Shown here in pieces: positions 53,276-63,152 of a stretch of 64,000 nucleotides of DNA (position 1 is the first letter of the stretch; every line of letters starts with the position of its first letter). Source of the DNA: Lactobacillus sp. ESL0684. Its GTDB lineage: Bacteria; Bacillota; Bacilli; Lactobacillales; Lactobacillaceae. Position numbers and translations under genes: made by a program. The notes below the pieces were generated by a model. The model was not told the origin of the DNA, did not search any database, and saw only the letters and a program-made list of their open reading frames with translations. The DNA is taken from contig NZ_CP113941.1 of the NCBI RefSeq assembly GCF_029392675.1, forward strand, positions 298,001 to 362,000, written 5' to 3'.

Positions 53276-54403
53276 ATGAAAAAATTAATTGCTGCATTGG
53301 CACTGGCTGCTAGTATAGCTGCTCCTGCAACCGTTCATCAAGTGGATCAAGTAGCAGCGGCAAGTTCAATTAATGAGCAAGCTAAGCAGAATAGTTATAG
53401 TGGTGTTACCTATTTATATCAGATGCTAGAACAAGAGGGGATTGTCTACAACTGCTTTTATGCTAATGGTCCGCTGCAGTACCGTAATGGCAAGCCAGAA
53501 GGAGTGGTAATTCACGAAACTGCAACTCCAGGTGCAAGTGCCCATGATGAAGCAATTTATTTTAACCGCGAATGGATGAATATGTATTCTTACGTCCACG
53601 CGTTTGTTGATAAAGGTCAAATTATTCAAATGATGACGCCTAATTATGGTGTTTGGGGCGCAGGAGCTAATGCTAACAATCGTTTTTTCCAGGTAGAATT
53701 ATGTGAAGAAAGCAATCAAGCTGACTTTGCCAAAGGGGTGAATAACGATGCAATCTATGTTGCTAAGATGCTGCATCGTTTCAATCTTGAACCAGATAAC
53801 GCTGTTCACGATGGCAAAGGTACGATTTGGTCCCATCATGCTGTATCTAACTTTTTAGGTGGAACAGATCATACAGATCCAGATGGTTATTTTGCTAAAT
53901 TTGGTTATTCAATGGATCAATTTTATGATCTAATTAAGTATTACTATGATTTACAAACTACACCTGCGACTGACCCAGCAACTGATACCACTACTACGAG
54001 TGAAAAGCCTGAAAAGCCAACTGAGCCGGCTTTGCCAGCACCGATTGCTACTAAGACCTTAATGCATGATGCTATTATTTATGATGCTGATGGTGTGGCA
54101 ACTGATGCAGCCATGAAAAAGCCGGGCAGTAAGTTAACAATTTACGGCGATAAGACCATCAATAATAAAAAATACTTACAGATTGGCAGTAATCAATATG
54201 TTGTAGCCAGCAACGTTGAAGGCAGAATGCGTAAGTTAACCCACAATGCCTATTTATACAATAATAGTGGTAGTCGTATTGGTTATAGCAAATTATATCG
54301 TGGTAATTCAGTGAGAACATATGGCGGTAAGGTCAAGATTGGTAATCGCAAGTATTATCCAATTGATGTTAATGAATATGTTAAGGCTGGGAACTTTAAG
54401 TAA
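53276..54403 (+). CDS. Secreted N-acetylmuramoyl-L-alanine amidase with SLAP anchors
   Basis: 375 residues: signal peptide 1 to about 30, Amidase_2 domain (about 60-220) with zinc His in VVIHETA, a second His in WSHHAVSN and the HTDPDGYF block, a Pro/Thr linker (about 225-260), then two SLAP repeats (about 265-375). Cleaves stem peptides from peptidoglycan and is held at the wall. Unexpectedly it sits between the zinc-binding lipoprotein and the ABC ATPase, 18 and 22 bp from them, so it is co-expressed with zinc uptake; the enzyme itself is zinc-dependent. Confidence 0.9.
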   Translation: MKKLIAALALAASIAAPATVHQVDQVAAASSINEQAKQNSYSGVTYLYQMLEQEGIVYNCFYANGPLQYRNGKPEGVVIHETATPGASAHDEAIYFNREWMNMYSYVHAFVDKGQIIQMMTPNYGVWGAGANANNRFFQVELCEESNQADFAKGVNNDAIYVAKMLHRFNLEPDNAVHDGKGTIWSHHAVSNFLGGTDHTDPDGYFAKFGYSMDQFYDLIKYYYDLQTTPATDPATDTTTTSEKPEKPTEPALPAPIATKTLMHDAIIYDADGVATDAAMKKPGSKLTIYGDKTINNKKYLQIGSNQYVVASNVEGRMRKLTHNAYLYNNSGSRIGYSKLYRGNSVRTYGGKVKIGNRKYYPIDVNEYVKAGNFK

Positions 54404-54425
54404 GCTCTAAGTTAGGAGGGTCAAA

Positions 54426-55079
54426 TTGTCTGATATTTTAGAAGTCAATAACTTGTCAATGAGTTTTGATAAAAAAATGATTTTTTCGGATATAAATTTC
54501 AAACTAAAAAGAGGCTCAATGACTGCTCTTTTAGGTCCTAATGGTACAGGTAAGACCACCCTAATTAATATTTTAATGCAGCTGCTTACTCCTACTAAAG
54601 GTTCATTTAGGTTTGCTCAAGATACTAAATTGGGCTATGTACCGCAATTTCGCAATATCGATGCTGAATATCCATTGTCAATTGCTGCTTTTGTTGGTTT
54701 GAATGCCCCATTATTCAAGACTGGCAAAACTAAACAGGCAATCAATAAGCAATTAGTTGAGGCAAATTTGGCAGATATCAAAAACGTTCGGATGGGCGAG
54801 GCTTCTGGTGGACAAAAGCAACGTGCGTATCTAGCACAGGCCTTGCTTGATAACCCCAATATGATTATTTTGGATGAAGCAACTGCTAGTTTGGATCCAA
54901 CTGCTAAAGATGAGTTGATGAGTTTAATTAAACACTTAAACCAAAAGCATGCTATTACTGTATTGTTTGTAACTCACGATGTACCCTTAGCTCGTAAATA
55001 TATGGAAAATTATTTGTACTTGAATCATGGTGTAATCGAGCAAGGAAAAATGACCCAATTTGAGGGGGCGTATGAGTAA
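54426..55079 (+). CDS. Metal (zinc) ABC transporter ATP-binding protein
   Basis: 217 residues. Walker A GPNGTGKTT (about 37-45), signature ASGGQKQR (LSGGQ variant), Walker B MIILDEA and the H-loop FVTHD. Starts with TTG behind GGAGGG. Stop overlaps the permease start (TAATG). AdcC/ZnuC-type by context. Confidence 0.92.
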   Translation: MSDILEVNNLSMSFDKKMIFSDINFKLKRGSMTALLGPNGTGKTTLINILMQLLTPTKGSFRFAQDTKLGYVPQFRNIDAEYPLSIAAFVGLNAPLFKTGKTKQAINKQLVEANLADIKNVRMGEASGGQKQRAYLAQALLDNPNMIILDEATASLDPTAKDELMSLIKHLNQKHAITVLFVTHDVPLARKYMENYLYLNHGVIEQGKMTQFEGAYE

Positions 55080-55870
55080 TGTTTGCATATGAATTTATGC
55101 GTAATGCATTTGTTGCTAGTACTTTTATTGCCATTACTTGTGGCATAGTTGGTGTCTACGTAGTTAGCCGCAACTTTAGCTTTTTGGCACATACTTTGTC
55201 GGAAATCGGTTTTGCTGGTGCTGCTTTTGCAGGTTGGCTAGGCATTGGTCCCTTATGGGGAATGTTATTATTTACCTTGTTTGGCTCGGTGAGTGTCGGC
55301 GAATTATCTTTACATAGTGATCAGAAAGAGGCATCAATTAGTGCTATTTCTGCATTATTTGTTGGACTAGGAGTTTTGTTTTTAGCGATTTCTAGTACTA
55401 GTAGTAAATATGCGACTAACATTTTATTTGGTAGTATTATCGGTGTGGATAAACAAGGCGTTATTCAAATGGTTTTGCTATCGTTAATCGTGTTATTGTT
55501 AATTTTTTCAATTCAGCGACCACTTAATTTCGATTCCTTTGATCATATTGGAGCGCTGGCACATGGGGTTAATAGCAATTTAGTTAGTGTGGTCTTTTTA
55601 GTGGCACTAGCAATGGCAGTGTCAGTGGGTTCACAAATTGTTGGCTCTTTGTTAGTCTTTATTTTATTAACGTTGCCGCCGGCTAGTGCGAATTACCTTG
55701 GTCGCACTGTCGGATCGATTATTGCTTGGTCAGTCCTATTTGCATTAGTTGGAGTTTGGCTAGGGCTATATTTAGGTTTTATTACCAATTTGCCAGTTAC
55801 TTTTTTTATTTCTGTAATTGAAGTAACAATTTATTTAGTGGTATATTTTGTCAATTTACTGAAAAGGTAA
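55079..55870 (+). CDS. Metal (zinc) ABC transporter permease
   Basis: 263 residues, ABC-3 family with about eight TM segments; HTLSEIGFAGAAFAGWLG and the loop QIVGSLLVFILLTLPPASA are the family blocks. Forms the zinc channel with the ATPase above. AdcB/ZnuB-type. Last gene of the operon, followed by a weak GAGCC/GGCTC hairpin. Confidence 0.92.
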   Translation: MFAYEFMRNAFVASTFIAITCGIVGVYVVSRNFSFLAHTLSEIGFAGAAFAGWLGIGPLWGMLLFTLFGSVSVGELSLHSDQKEASISAISALFVGLGVLFLAISSTSSKYATNILFGSIIGVDKQGVIQMVLLSLIVLLLIFSIQRPLNFDSFDHIGALAHGVNSNLVSVVFLVALAMAVSVGSQIVGSLLVFILLTLPPASANYLGRTVGSIIAWSVLFALVGVWLGLYLGFITNLPVTFFISVIEVTIYLVVYFVNLLKR

Positions 55871-55997
55871 TTTACAACTTTGTATGGGTAATTCGTGAGC
55901 CGGTATTGGCTCTTTAAGTATAGTTTTCCTGTGTAATTGAAATTGGCAAATATGATAATTGATGGGCAAACTTTCTTTTATTATTTTCACTAACATT

Positions 55998-56019
55998 TGA
56001 AAGTGCTTTCGAGTATAAT
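55998..56019 (+). promoter_or_regulatory. CRE site overlapping the lactate oxidase promoter
   Basis: TGAAAGTGCTTTCG (55998-56011) closely matches the CcpA consensus and ends 2 bp before the -10 TATAAT (56014-56019), so CcpA would repress when preferred sugars are present. Confidence 0.7.
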
Positions 56020-56057
56020 AAGGCTAAAATAATTTTATATTAAAAGGAGTTTTTGCA

Positions 56058-57287
56058 ATGACAGTTTATTATAACGGTTTTCCGCAAAGTGATCGCGATG
56101 AGGCGATTAGTATGATTAATGTAGATGAACTTGAGGAGCGTGCTAAAGAAGTGATGCCAGAGGGTGCCTACTACTACATCGCATCTGGTTCTGAGAATGA
56201 ATGGACTTGGCGCAATAATACGACTGCGTTTAATCACTTTCAAATTGTGCCTAGAGCATTGACTGATATGCAGGATCCGCAACTTGACACTGACTTTATG
56301 GGACTGAAGCTAAAAACTCCAATTATGATTTCCCCAATTGCTTGTCACGGAATAGCTCATACCGATGCAGAAGTTGCTACCCAAAAAGGTGCCGCAGCTG
56401 CCGGTGCATTATTTTCATCAAGTACTTATGGTAATAAGAGTGTTGAAGATATTGCTGCCGCAGCGCCTGATGCACCACGTTTCTTTCAACTTTATTTAAG
56501 TAAAGATTGGGATTTCAACCAGATGGTCTTTGATGCTATTAAGAAGGCTGGTTATAACGGAATTTTCTTAACCGTTGATGCACTAGTTTCTGGTTATCGT
56601 GAAGCTAACTTAAGAACACAATTTGCTTTCCCAGTTCCATTAGATTTCTTCAGTCGTTATCAGGGAGCACAAGGTGAAGGACAGACTGTGGCACAGATGT
56701 ATGCTTCTTCTGCACAAAAGATTGGACCTGAAGACGTTAAGCGAATTAAGGAAATGTCTGGCTTACCAGTTTATATCAAAGGGGTAATGTGTGCTGAGGA
56801 TGCCAATTTAGCAATGGGCGCTGGTGCCGACGGTATCTATGTCACTAATCATGGTGGTCGAGAAGTTGATAGTGGCCCAGCGACAATTGATATGTTGCCA
56901 GAAATTGCTAAGGCAGTAAATCATCGGGTGCCAATTATTTTTGACTCAGGAGTTCGTCGTGGTTCACACGTCTTCAAAGCGTTGGCTCTGGGTGCTGATT
57001 TAGTTGGAATTGGTCGTCCATATCTTTATGCCTTAGCTCTTGGTGGTGCTAAAGGTGTCGAGTCAGTCATTAAGCAATTAAATGATGAATTACTAATTGA
57101 TATGCAACTAACTGGTTGCAAGACAATTGAAGATGTTAAGCATGCAAAATTAACTAATATTAGTTATACTGCTGACAATTTGAAGTCGGATACGGATCCT
57201 TCTAGACTTAAGCCATACCCAGTAACTGGTGATAACCAATTAAAGAATACTGGTGCTGATGTAGTTTCCGGTGCTTCTGAAGCTTAA
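56058..57287 (+). CDS. lox: L-lactate oxidase (FMN-dependent alpha-hydroxyacid oxidase)
   Basis: 409 residues. Oxidises L-lactate with O2 to pyruvate and H2O2. FMN barrel with ISPIACHGIAH, FLTVDALVSGYREAN, and the active-site His and Arg in VTNHGGREVDSGPAT (about 263-277), then DSGVRRGSHVFKALALGA. Length and the YYYIASGSENEWTWR N-terminus fit lactate oxidase rather than quinone-linked LldD. Monocistronic with a CRE, so expected when sugar runs out under air. Confidence 0.9.
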   Translation: MTVYYNGFPQSDRDEAISMINVDELEERAKEVMPEGAYYYIASGSENEWTWRNNTTAFNHFQIVPRALTDMQDPQLDTDFMGLKLKTPIMISPIACHGIAHTDAEVATQKGAAAAGALFSSSTYGNKSVEDIAAAAPDAPRFFQLYLSKDWDFNQMVFDAIKKAGYNGIFLTVDALVSGYREANLRTQFAFPVPLDFFSRYQGAQGEGQTVAQMYASSAQKIGPEDVKRIKEMSGLPVYIKGVMCAEDANLAMGAGADGIYVTNHGGREVDSGPATIDMLPEIAKAVNHRVPIIFDSGVRRGSHVFKALALGADLVGIGRPYLYALALGGAKGVESVIKQLNDELLIDMQLTGCKTIEDVKHAKLTNISYTADNLKSDTDPSRLKPYPVTGDNQLKNTGADVVSGASEA

Positions 57288-57293
57288 AAATAC

Positions 57294-57349
57294 AAAACTG
57301 CTGTACTTGAGTATTCTTATAAAACTCAGTAAGCAGTTTTTATTTTTTA
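57294..57349 (+). terminator. Terminator of lox
   Basis: AAAACTGCT.../AGCAGTTTTT hairpin with an internal ACTTGAG/CTCAGT stem, then a T-rich run. Confidence 0.75.
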
Positions 57350-57435
57350 AAAATTTTGATTACTAGTAAAAGTGGTACTAACGTATATAAATATCATTTT
57401 TTAATCATAAAATATTAATTTAATTTCAAAAAAGA

Positions 57436-57464
57436 TTGGACAAGGTCTTTTTTTCTGTTATAAT
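57436..57464 (+). promoter_or_regulatory. Promoter of the T-box transcript
   Basis: TTGGAC (57436-57441), 17 bp, TATAAT (57459-57464). Confidence 0.65.
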
Positions 57465-57470
57465 CATGAA

Positions 57471-57672
57471 TTAAAGATATTAGGAGTAGTAAATTATTTT
57501 TTCTATTAGCGAGTTTGCGGGTGGTGAAAGGCAGACTAGAAGAATAATTGAAGGCGTGCCTGATAGATAATTTGATAAATCAATAAGCGGATACTTTGTG
57601 TCAACAAGAGTGGTACCGCGGGTAAAAGCTCGTCTCTTCTTACGTAATGTAAGAAGAGGGCGAGTTTTTTTA
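57471..57672 (+). promoter_or_regulatory. T-box riboswitch leader
   Basis: The T-box sequence AGAGTGGTACCGCGGG is at 57607-57622, followed by the terminator AGCTCGTCTCTTCTT/AAGAAGAGGGCGAG plus T7 (to 57672). Stem I can be drawn: TATTAGG/CCTGATA, AGTA/GAA loop E, AATTATT/AATAATT, and a distal stem AGTTTGC/GCAGACT. The triplet after GAA in the specifier loop is GGC (57553-57555), formally glycine; this reading is uncertain. It senses uncharged tRNA and controls the amino-acid transporter downstream. Confidence 0.9.
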
Positions 57673-57773
57673 TTTAGGGAGCAAAAATGAACTTTGTGAA
57701 TAGGCGACGATGCATTGACTTGTTGTAGTAAATAGCTGAAATATTTGCATAAATAAAAATGGGAGATTAGTCA

Positions 57774-59270
57774 ATGAAAAAGATAAAAAAATGGCTGGCA
57801 GCAATTTTTGCGCTACTAATGCTGCTAAGCGCAGCAACTGTTAATAGCACAGATGTTCAAGCTGCTAAGACGCCAAAAGCAACCGATAATTATTTAAAAA
57901 AGGTTAAGCAAAAAGGTAAGCTGGTGATGGGCACTAGTCCTGATTATCCGCCATTTGAATTTGTTAAAAATCAGCACGGCAAATCCGGTGTAGTGGGAAT
58001 AGATGTCGAAGTTGGCAAAAAAATCGCCAAAGATATGGGCGTCAAATTGGTTATCAAAACGATGGATTTTGACTCACTGTTAGTTGGTCTTGAAACTGGC
58101 AAAGTTGACATGGTAATTGCGGGAATGACGCGGACTCCGAAACGGGCTAAAAGTGTTGATTTTAGTGAGGTCTATGAAAATAGTGGACAAGAATTAATTA
58201 TTAGAAAAGCTGATGCTAAAAAATATCATAGCTATCATTCCTTTGCGGGTAAAACAATTGGAGCGCAAACGGGAAGTTTGCAGACTGATTTGATTAAAGA
58301 GCAAGCCAAAAAAGTTAAACTAAAAACAATGGATAAGGATAATGATCTTGTCTTAGCTTTAAAAACTAATAAGTTTGATGCAGTAGCCGTTGATAAAGAA
58401 ACTGCTGAAGCTTTTTCACAAAATACGGCTGGCTTAACGCACATACCTGCAGGATTTAAAACAGGTGATATGGGCAAAGCGGTAGCCTTTCATCAAGGGG
58501 CTCAAAGTTTAGTGAATGCGGCCAACAAATCAATTGAGCAAATTAAAGCCGACAAATTAATTCAGAAGCAATATTTACCTAAAGTTAGCAAGTACCTAAC
58601 TACTGGCAAATCTAAAAAAGCAACCAAGTCATCCAATTCAATGTGGGCTTATAAAGATTTCTTTTTTGCTGGTGTTGGTTACACCTTGTTTATCTCAGCA
58701 ATTTCGGTTTTCTTCGGCTTTTTGCTAGGTGCAGTACTAGCATTAATGCGGTTGAGTCATAATAAAGTTGCTCATTCGATTGCCACTGCTTATATTGAAT
58801 TTGTTCGTGGTACACCGCTCATGGTGCAGTTATTATTTATTTACTTTGGCTTAGGCTTGATTGTTAACATTCCAGCCTTATTATCAGGGATTATTGCTGT
58901 GTCACTTAATTCGGCTGCTTATGTGGCAGAAGTTATCCGCTCGGGAATCAATTCGGTTTCAGTTGGGCAAACGGAAGCTTCAAGGTCACTAGGATTATCA
59001 CGTTCAGCTACGATGCGTTACGTAATTATGCCACAAGCAATGAAAAATATCTGGCCAGCTTTAGGAAATGAATTTGTTTCTTTGATTAAGGAAAGTTCGA
59101 TTGTTTCAGTTATTGGGGTCAAAGACTTAATTTATCAATCACGGATTGTCCAGGCAGATACCTACCGGGGCGTCATGCCATTGGTAATTACCATGATTCT
59201 GTACTTTATTATTACCTTTAGTTTGTCTAGTTTAATGAAAATATTTGAGAGGAAGATGAATCATGATTAG
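57774..59270 (+). CDS. Amino-acid ABC transporter, substrate-binding/permease fusion
   Basis: 498 residues: signal peptide 1-31 (ending DVQAA), a family 3 solute-binding domain (about 45-275, [30 protein letters not shown]), linker, and a polar-amino-acid permease domain with about five TMs (285-495) and the EAA loop [20 protein letters not shown]. Fusions like this (GlnP type) are common in lactobacilli. T-box control suggests a specific amino acid rather than glutamine in general. Confidence 0.92.
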   Translation: MKKIKKWLAAIFALLMLLSAATVNSTDVQAAKTPKATDNYLKKVKQKGKLVMGTSPDYPPFEFVKNQHGKSGVVGIDVEVGKKIAKDMGVKLVIKTMDFDSLLVGLETGKVDMVIAGMTRTPKRAKSVDFSEVYENSGQELIIRKADAKKYHSYHSFAGKTIGAQTGSLQTDLIKEQAKKVKLKTMDKDNDLVLALKTNKFDAVAVDKETAEAFSQNTAGLTHIPAGFKTGDMGKAVAFHQGAQSLVNAANKSIEQIKADKLIQKQYLPKVSKYLTTGKSKKATKSSNSMWAYKDFFFAGVGYTLFISAISVFFGFLLGAVLALMRLSHNKVAHSIATAYIEFVRGTPLMVQLLFIYFGLGLIVNIPALLSGIIAVSLNSAAYVAEVIRSGINSVSVGQTEASRSLGLSRSATMRYVIMPQAMKNIWPALGNEFVSLIKESSIVSVIGVKDLIYQSRIVQADTYRGVMPLVITMILYFIITFSLSSLMKIFERKMNHD

Positions 59271-60012
59271 TACTAAACCAATTTTGGCAGTCGAACATTT
59301 ACAAAAAACTTTTGGTAAGAATGAAGTTTTAAAAGATATTAATGCTGAGGTTAATGATGGGCAGGTTATCTGTTTGGTCGGACCGTCAGGTGCAGGTAAA
59401 AGTACCTTCTTGCGTTGTCTAAATCTACTTGATGAACCGACTTCAGGGAAAGTTTTGTTTGAGGGCAAGGAATTGACTGCTTTAAGTGAAACAGAGCTTA
59501 ATACTTTACGTGAAGAAATGGGAATGGTGTTTCAACAATTTAATTTGTTCCCACATATGAGCGTTCTTGAAAATATTAAATTGGCTCCGACTAAAATTAA
59601 AAAGACGCCAGATGAAACAATTACGGCTAAGGCAATTGAACTGCTAGAACAAGTTGGTTTGGCTGATAAGGCTGATGCTTTTCCTGCTAGTTTATCAGGA
59701 GGTCAGCAACAGCGGGTGGCAATTGCCAGGGCTCTAGCAATGAATCCTAAAGTTATGCTCTTTGATGAACCAACCTCGGCGCTTGATCCCGAAATGGTTG
59801 GCGAAGTGCTAAAAGTTATGCAAGATTTAGCTCAAAAGGGAATGACTATGGTAGTTGTAACTCATGAAATGGGCTTTGCCAAAAAAGTAGCTGATGAAGT
59901 TTGGTTTATGGCTGATGGTTATCTTCAGGAAAAGGCTACACCGCAGGAATTCTTTGCTCATCCTAAGACAAGCCGGGCACAGGACTTTTTAGCTAAGATA
60001 TTAGAAGCATAA
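59263..60012 (+). CDS. Amino-acid ABC transporter ATP-binding protein (GlnQ type)
   Basis: 249 residues, overlapping the preceding gene by 8 bp. Walker [10 protein letters not shown] (about 46-54), Q-loop [10 protein letters not shown], signature LSGGQQQR and Walker [22 protein letters not shown] ribosome site inside the upstream gene. Confidence 0.95.
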   Translation: MISTKPILAVEHLQKTFGKNEVLKDINAEVNDGQVICLVGPSGAGKSTFLRCLNLLDEPTSGKVLFEGKELTALSETELNTLREEMGMVFQQFNLFPHMSVLENIKLAPTKIKKTPDETITAKAIELLEQVGLADKADAFPASLSGGQQQRVAIARALAMNPKVMLFDEPTSALDPEMVGEVLKVMQDLAQKGMTMVVVTHEMGFAKKVADEVWFMADGYLQEKATPQEFFAHPKTSRAQDFLAKILEA

Positions 60013-60027
60013 TAAAAAGGTGCCATT

Positions 60028-61179
60028 ATGGAAAATAAACAAGCTATTAAAATATTGACTGATATAATTGCACTTGATACAACTAATGATCATGAAAGTC
60101 AGATTGCCGATTATTTGACTGATCTATTTAAAGATTATCCTGTTAAAATTGATCGGGTTACTTATACGCCAGGACGCGATAACTTAGTAATTACGCTTGG
60201 TGAAAGTGGACCAATGTTAGGCTTTTCAGGGCATGAAGATGTGGTTGATGCTGGCGACTTAGCTAATTGGCAAACGCCACCGTTTACACCCACTATTAAA
60301 GCTGGAAAATTATATGGCCGTGGTGCCAGTGACATGAAGTCCGGATTAGCCGCAATGGTTGTTAGTATGCTGGATTTATTAAATAGTGGTAAAAAATTAC
60401 CTGGTCGGCTGCGTTTGCTAGCTTCAGTTGGTGAAGAAATTGGCGAATTTGGAGCTGCCCAACTGGTTAAAGCTGGGTATGCGGATGAGCTGGCTGGCTT
60501 AGTCATTGGCGAACCATCTAATTTTAATATTCGAGTAACTCATAAAGGAATTATTGATTATTATGTTACGTCGAAAGGGATTGGTGTGCACGCTTCGACA
60601 CCAGAGTTAGGGCGCAATGCAATTATGCCGTTAGTAAAATTTGCTCAAGAAGCACAAACTTTAATGGCAAGTCATACTGAAAAAGATCCCGTTTTAGGAG
60701 GGTTAACTCATGTAATTAGTCAAATCCAGGGCGGTAATCAAATTAATTCGGTTCCAGATCAGGCCTGGCTTAGTGGTAATATTCGAACCACTCCACTTTA
60801 TCCGAATCAGCAAATTATGACTGAGCTAGAACAGATTATTAGCGAATTGAATGCTCAAGGTGCGCAGTTAGCTATTCGGTACAGTTATCCGGAAGTGCCG
60901 CTGCCTAGTCAAGCAGATACTAAACTAGCTAAATTGGCACAGCGAGTAGTACGCAAAAGTCTTGGTCGCGGAGGTGAGCTAGTTGCTGGGACTGGCGCAA
61001 CAGATGCTTCAGAATATATTCAGGCTTCGAATAACTTTCCGATTATTATCTTGGGACCAGCTGCTGGCGTGAGCGATCATCAGCCTAACGAATTCATTGC
61101 AATTGATGACTATTTGGCAGGATGCAAGTTATACCAAGATTTAGCATGGCAATTTTGGCAGGAAAATTTGAAAGTATAA
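60028..61179 (+). CDS. M20 peptidase / ArgE-DapE family deacylase
   Basis: 383 residues. Metal residues in GFSGHEDVVDAGDLANW (about 70-86; GHxDVV with E in the x place), GRGASDMKSG, catalytic Glu pair in GEEIGEF. Related to succinyl-diaminopimelate desuccinylase and acetylornithine deacetylase. Part of the T-box operon, so it may release the same amino acid from an N-acyl form or dipeptide taken up by the transporter. Confidence 0.88.
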   Translation: MENKQAIKILTDIIALDTTNDHESQIADYLTDLFKDYPVKIDRVTYTPGRDNLVITLGESGPMLGFSGHEDVVDAGDLANWQTPPFTPTIKAGKLYGRGASDMKSGLAAMVVSMLDLLNSGKKLPGRLRLLASVGEEIGEFGAAQLVKAGYADELAGLVIGEPSNFNIRVTHKGIIDYYVTSKGIGVHASTPELGRNAIMPLVKFAQEAQTLMASHTEKDPVLGGLTHVISQIQGGNQINSVPDQAWLSGNIRTTPLYPNQQIMTELEQIISELNAQGAQLAIRYSYPEVPLPSQADTKLAKLAQRVVRKSLGRGGELVAGTGATDASEYIQASNNFPIIILGPAAGVSDHQPNEFIAIDDYLAGCKLYQDLAWQFWQENLKV

Positions 61180-61315
61180 AATACATCGGAGATATATAAG
61201 TTTTCTTAGTGACTGTACAATTCTAAATATTTGGTAAAACGTTTGTTGACCTTAGTATGTTTTGACGACGACTATGCTAAGTTAAATGAAAATAGGTCAA
61301 TAAGGAGAAAAGCTG

Positions 61316-62152
61316 ATGGTCAAGTATTGGGTAGTATTCAAAACCTTATTTAAACAAAAAATAAAGTCAACTTACAAAGTGTTTTGCTTACAATTATTTG
61401 CAACAATTGTATTTTCTCTTATGTTGAATTTTAATTATGATGCCAAAGAACGTCTGAATTTGTATCCCGATAGTTTTGAAACAGCATTTATTTTACTAGG
61501 CATTTTAGCCAATATGATTTATTTGGTATATAGTTGTCAGCAGAATGAGCGTTTTAATCGTGATCAGACCTGGCGCTTGCTACCAATTAATGATAGTAAA
61601 TTGTATGTAATAAATACGGTTAGTTCAGGTAGTGCTTTTATCTGCTTTGACTTGTTGTTGGGAGTTGAATTGATTATCGCGTTATTTATTTTCTCTTTTT
61701 TTGATACTAGTACGAGAAAAATATTTTATAACTTTAATTATTCAATGACCCACTTGTCTGGAGTAGTGATTAATAAGTATGTTTTGACTGTGCTAGTCTT
61801 GTTATTAATCGGAATAGCGATTTATTTAACAGTTAGCTTTCTGAATTTTAGTAGTGTAGCGCTAATTGATTTTTGGCCAAATATGTCACATAGGTTGGTC
61901 AAGTGGACAGTTAGAATTATCTTACTTTTTGTTGTTAGTTGGCTAATCGTTTCTGGTTATAATATTTTGCGTCATGTTATCGTCAATATTGACCATGCTT
62001 TGTTCAATATCCCTTACCGATATTTGACGTATCCATTGCCAAAAATTAATTTAGCTGGTGATGCAGGAATATTTTTGTTATACGATACAATTTTACTTAT
62101 GCTAAACTGGTGGTTAAACGATCATTATGTTGAAGCTAAGGCTGATAAATAA
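61316..62152 (+). CDS. Hypothetical membrane protein (ABC-2 permease-like)
   Basis: 278 residues with about six TM segments, a cytoplasmic loop DQTWRLLPINDSKLYVINT after TM2 and a charged C-terminal tail. The shape resembles ABC-2-type permease subunits, but no ATPase gene is next to it. Weak family recognition. A GGAGAAAA site precedes the ATG; a strong terminator follows. Confidence 0.6.
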   Translation: MVKYWVVFKTLFKQKIKSTYKVFCLQLFATIVFSLMLNFNYDAKERLNLYPDSFETAFILLGILANMIYLVYSCQQNERFNRDQTWRLLPINDSKLYVINTVSSGSAFICFDLLLGVELIIALFIFSFFDTSTRKIFYNFNYSMTHLSGVVINKYVLTVLVLLLIGIAIYLTVSFLNFSSVALIDFWPNMSHRLVKWTVRIILLFVVSWLIVSGYNILRHVIVNIDHALFNIPYRYLTYPLPKINLAGDAGIFLLYDTILLMLNWWLNDHYVEAKADK

Positions 62153-62159
62153 CTTGTCT

Positions 62160-62194
62160 GAGCCGTTCCTTATCAAAAAGGAGCGGCTTTTTTA
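62160..62194 (+). terminator. Rho-independent terminator
   Basis: AGCCGTTCCTT/AAGGAGCGGCT followed by T6. Confidence 0.85.
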
Positions 62195-62301
62195 TCGCCA
62201 TAATATAGCTAAAAAGCATAGGTAAGCATTTATTATAGGTATTAGACAAAAAAGCGCTCCACTTGTAAGATTAACTCAATCAATCATAAAGGAGGAAAAA
62301 T

Positions 62302-63141
62302 ATGAAGCGAATCAAATTAAACAATGGTGTCTCTATGCCGCAGTTAGGCTTTGGCACTTTTCAAATTAATGACTTAATAGAATGTGAGGCTTGTGTGCTA
62401 TCCGCGTTAAAAACTGGTTACCGAATGATCGATACTGCTGCCAATTATGGGAATGAAAGTGCCGTTGGCAAGGCGATTAAGCGTAGTTCAATTCCGCGTA
62501 ATGAGCTTTTTATTTCATCTAAGGTTTGGCTAACTAAAGATGGTTATCAAGAAACACTTGCAGCTTTTGAGCAAACATTAAAAAATCTGCAAACAGATTA
62601 TTTGGATCTTTACTTAATTCATATGCCTTATGGTGATTATCAAGGCAGTTGGCGGGCAATGAGCGAATTGTACCAAGCTGGCAAAATTAGAGCGATTGGT
62701 GTATGTAACTTTTTGCCAGATCGACTGGTTGATTTGATTTTAACTAGTGGGGTTATTCCAGCAGTGAATCAGATTGAATTGCATCCGTTTTGTCAGCAGC
62801 AAGATTTACGACAATTAATGGCTAAGTATCAGATTACGCCTATGGCTTGGGCCCCATTTGCGGAAGGTCAGAATCATTTATTTACCAATCCGATTTTAGT
62901 TAAGATTGGTGCTAAATATGGTAAAAGCGCCGCTCAAGTAGTCTTGAAATGGCTTGAACAGAGTGAGATTTCAGCTATTCCTAAGTCGGTGCATTTAGAA
63001 CGTATGCAAGAAAACTTTGCACTAGCAGACTTTAATCTGACTGAGGAAGATTTGGCGGCAATAACAGCGCTTGATAGTAAGCAGCCAGTAATTTTACAAG
63101 TTGATAGTGCCAAAGAAGCCTACCGCTTGCATGAACTTTAG
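62302..63141 (+). CDS. Aldo/keto reductase
   Basis: 279 residues. (beta/alpha)8 NADPH enzyme with the tetrad Asp (MIDTAANYGNE), Tyr in the same motif, Lys (FISSKVWL) and His (LYLIHMP). The C-terminal IPKSVHLERMQENF binds NADPH. Close to the 2,5-diketo-gluconate/methylglyoxal reductase group (AKR5). GGAGG site. Convergent with the LysR gene. Confidence 0.93.
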   Translation: MKRIKLNNGVSMPQLGFGTFQINDLIECEACVLSALKTGYRMIDTAANYGNESAVGKAIKRSSIPRNELFISSKVWLTKDGYQETLAAFEQTLKNLQTDYLDLYLIHMPYGDYQGSWRAMSELYQAGKIRAIGVCNFLPDRLVDLILTSGVIPAVNQIELHPFCQQQDLRQLMAKYQITPMAWAPFAEGQNHLFTNPILVKIGAKYGKSAAQVVLKWLEQSEISAIPKSVHLERMQENFALADFNLTEEDLAAITALDSKQPVILQVDSAKEAYRLHEL

Positions 63142-63152
63142 ACTTAGCAAGA

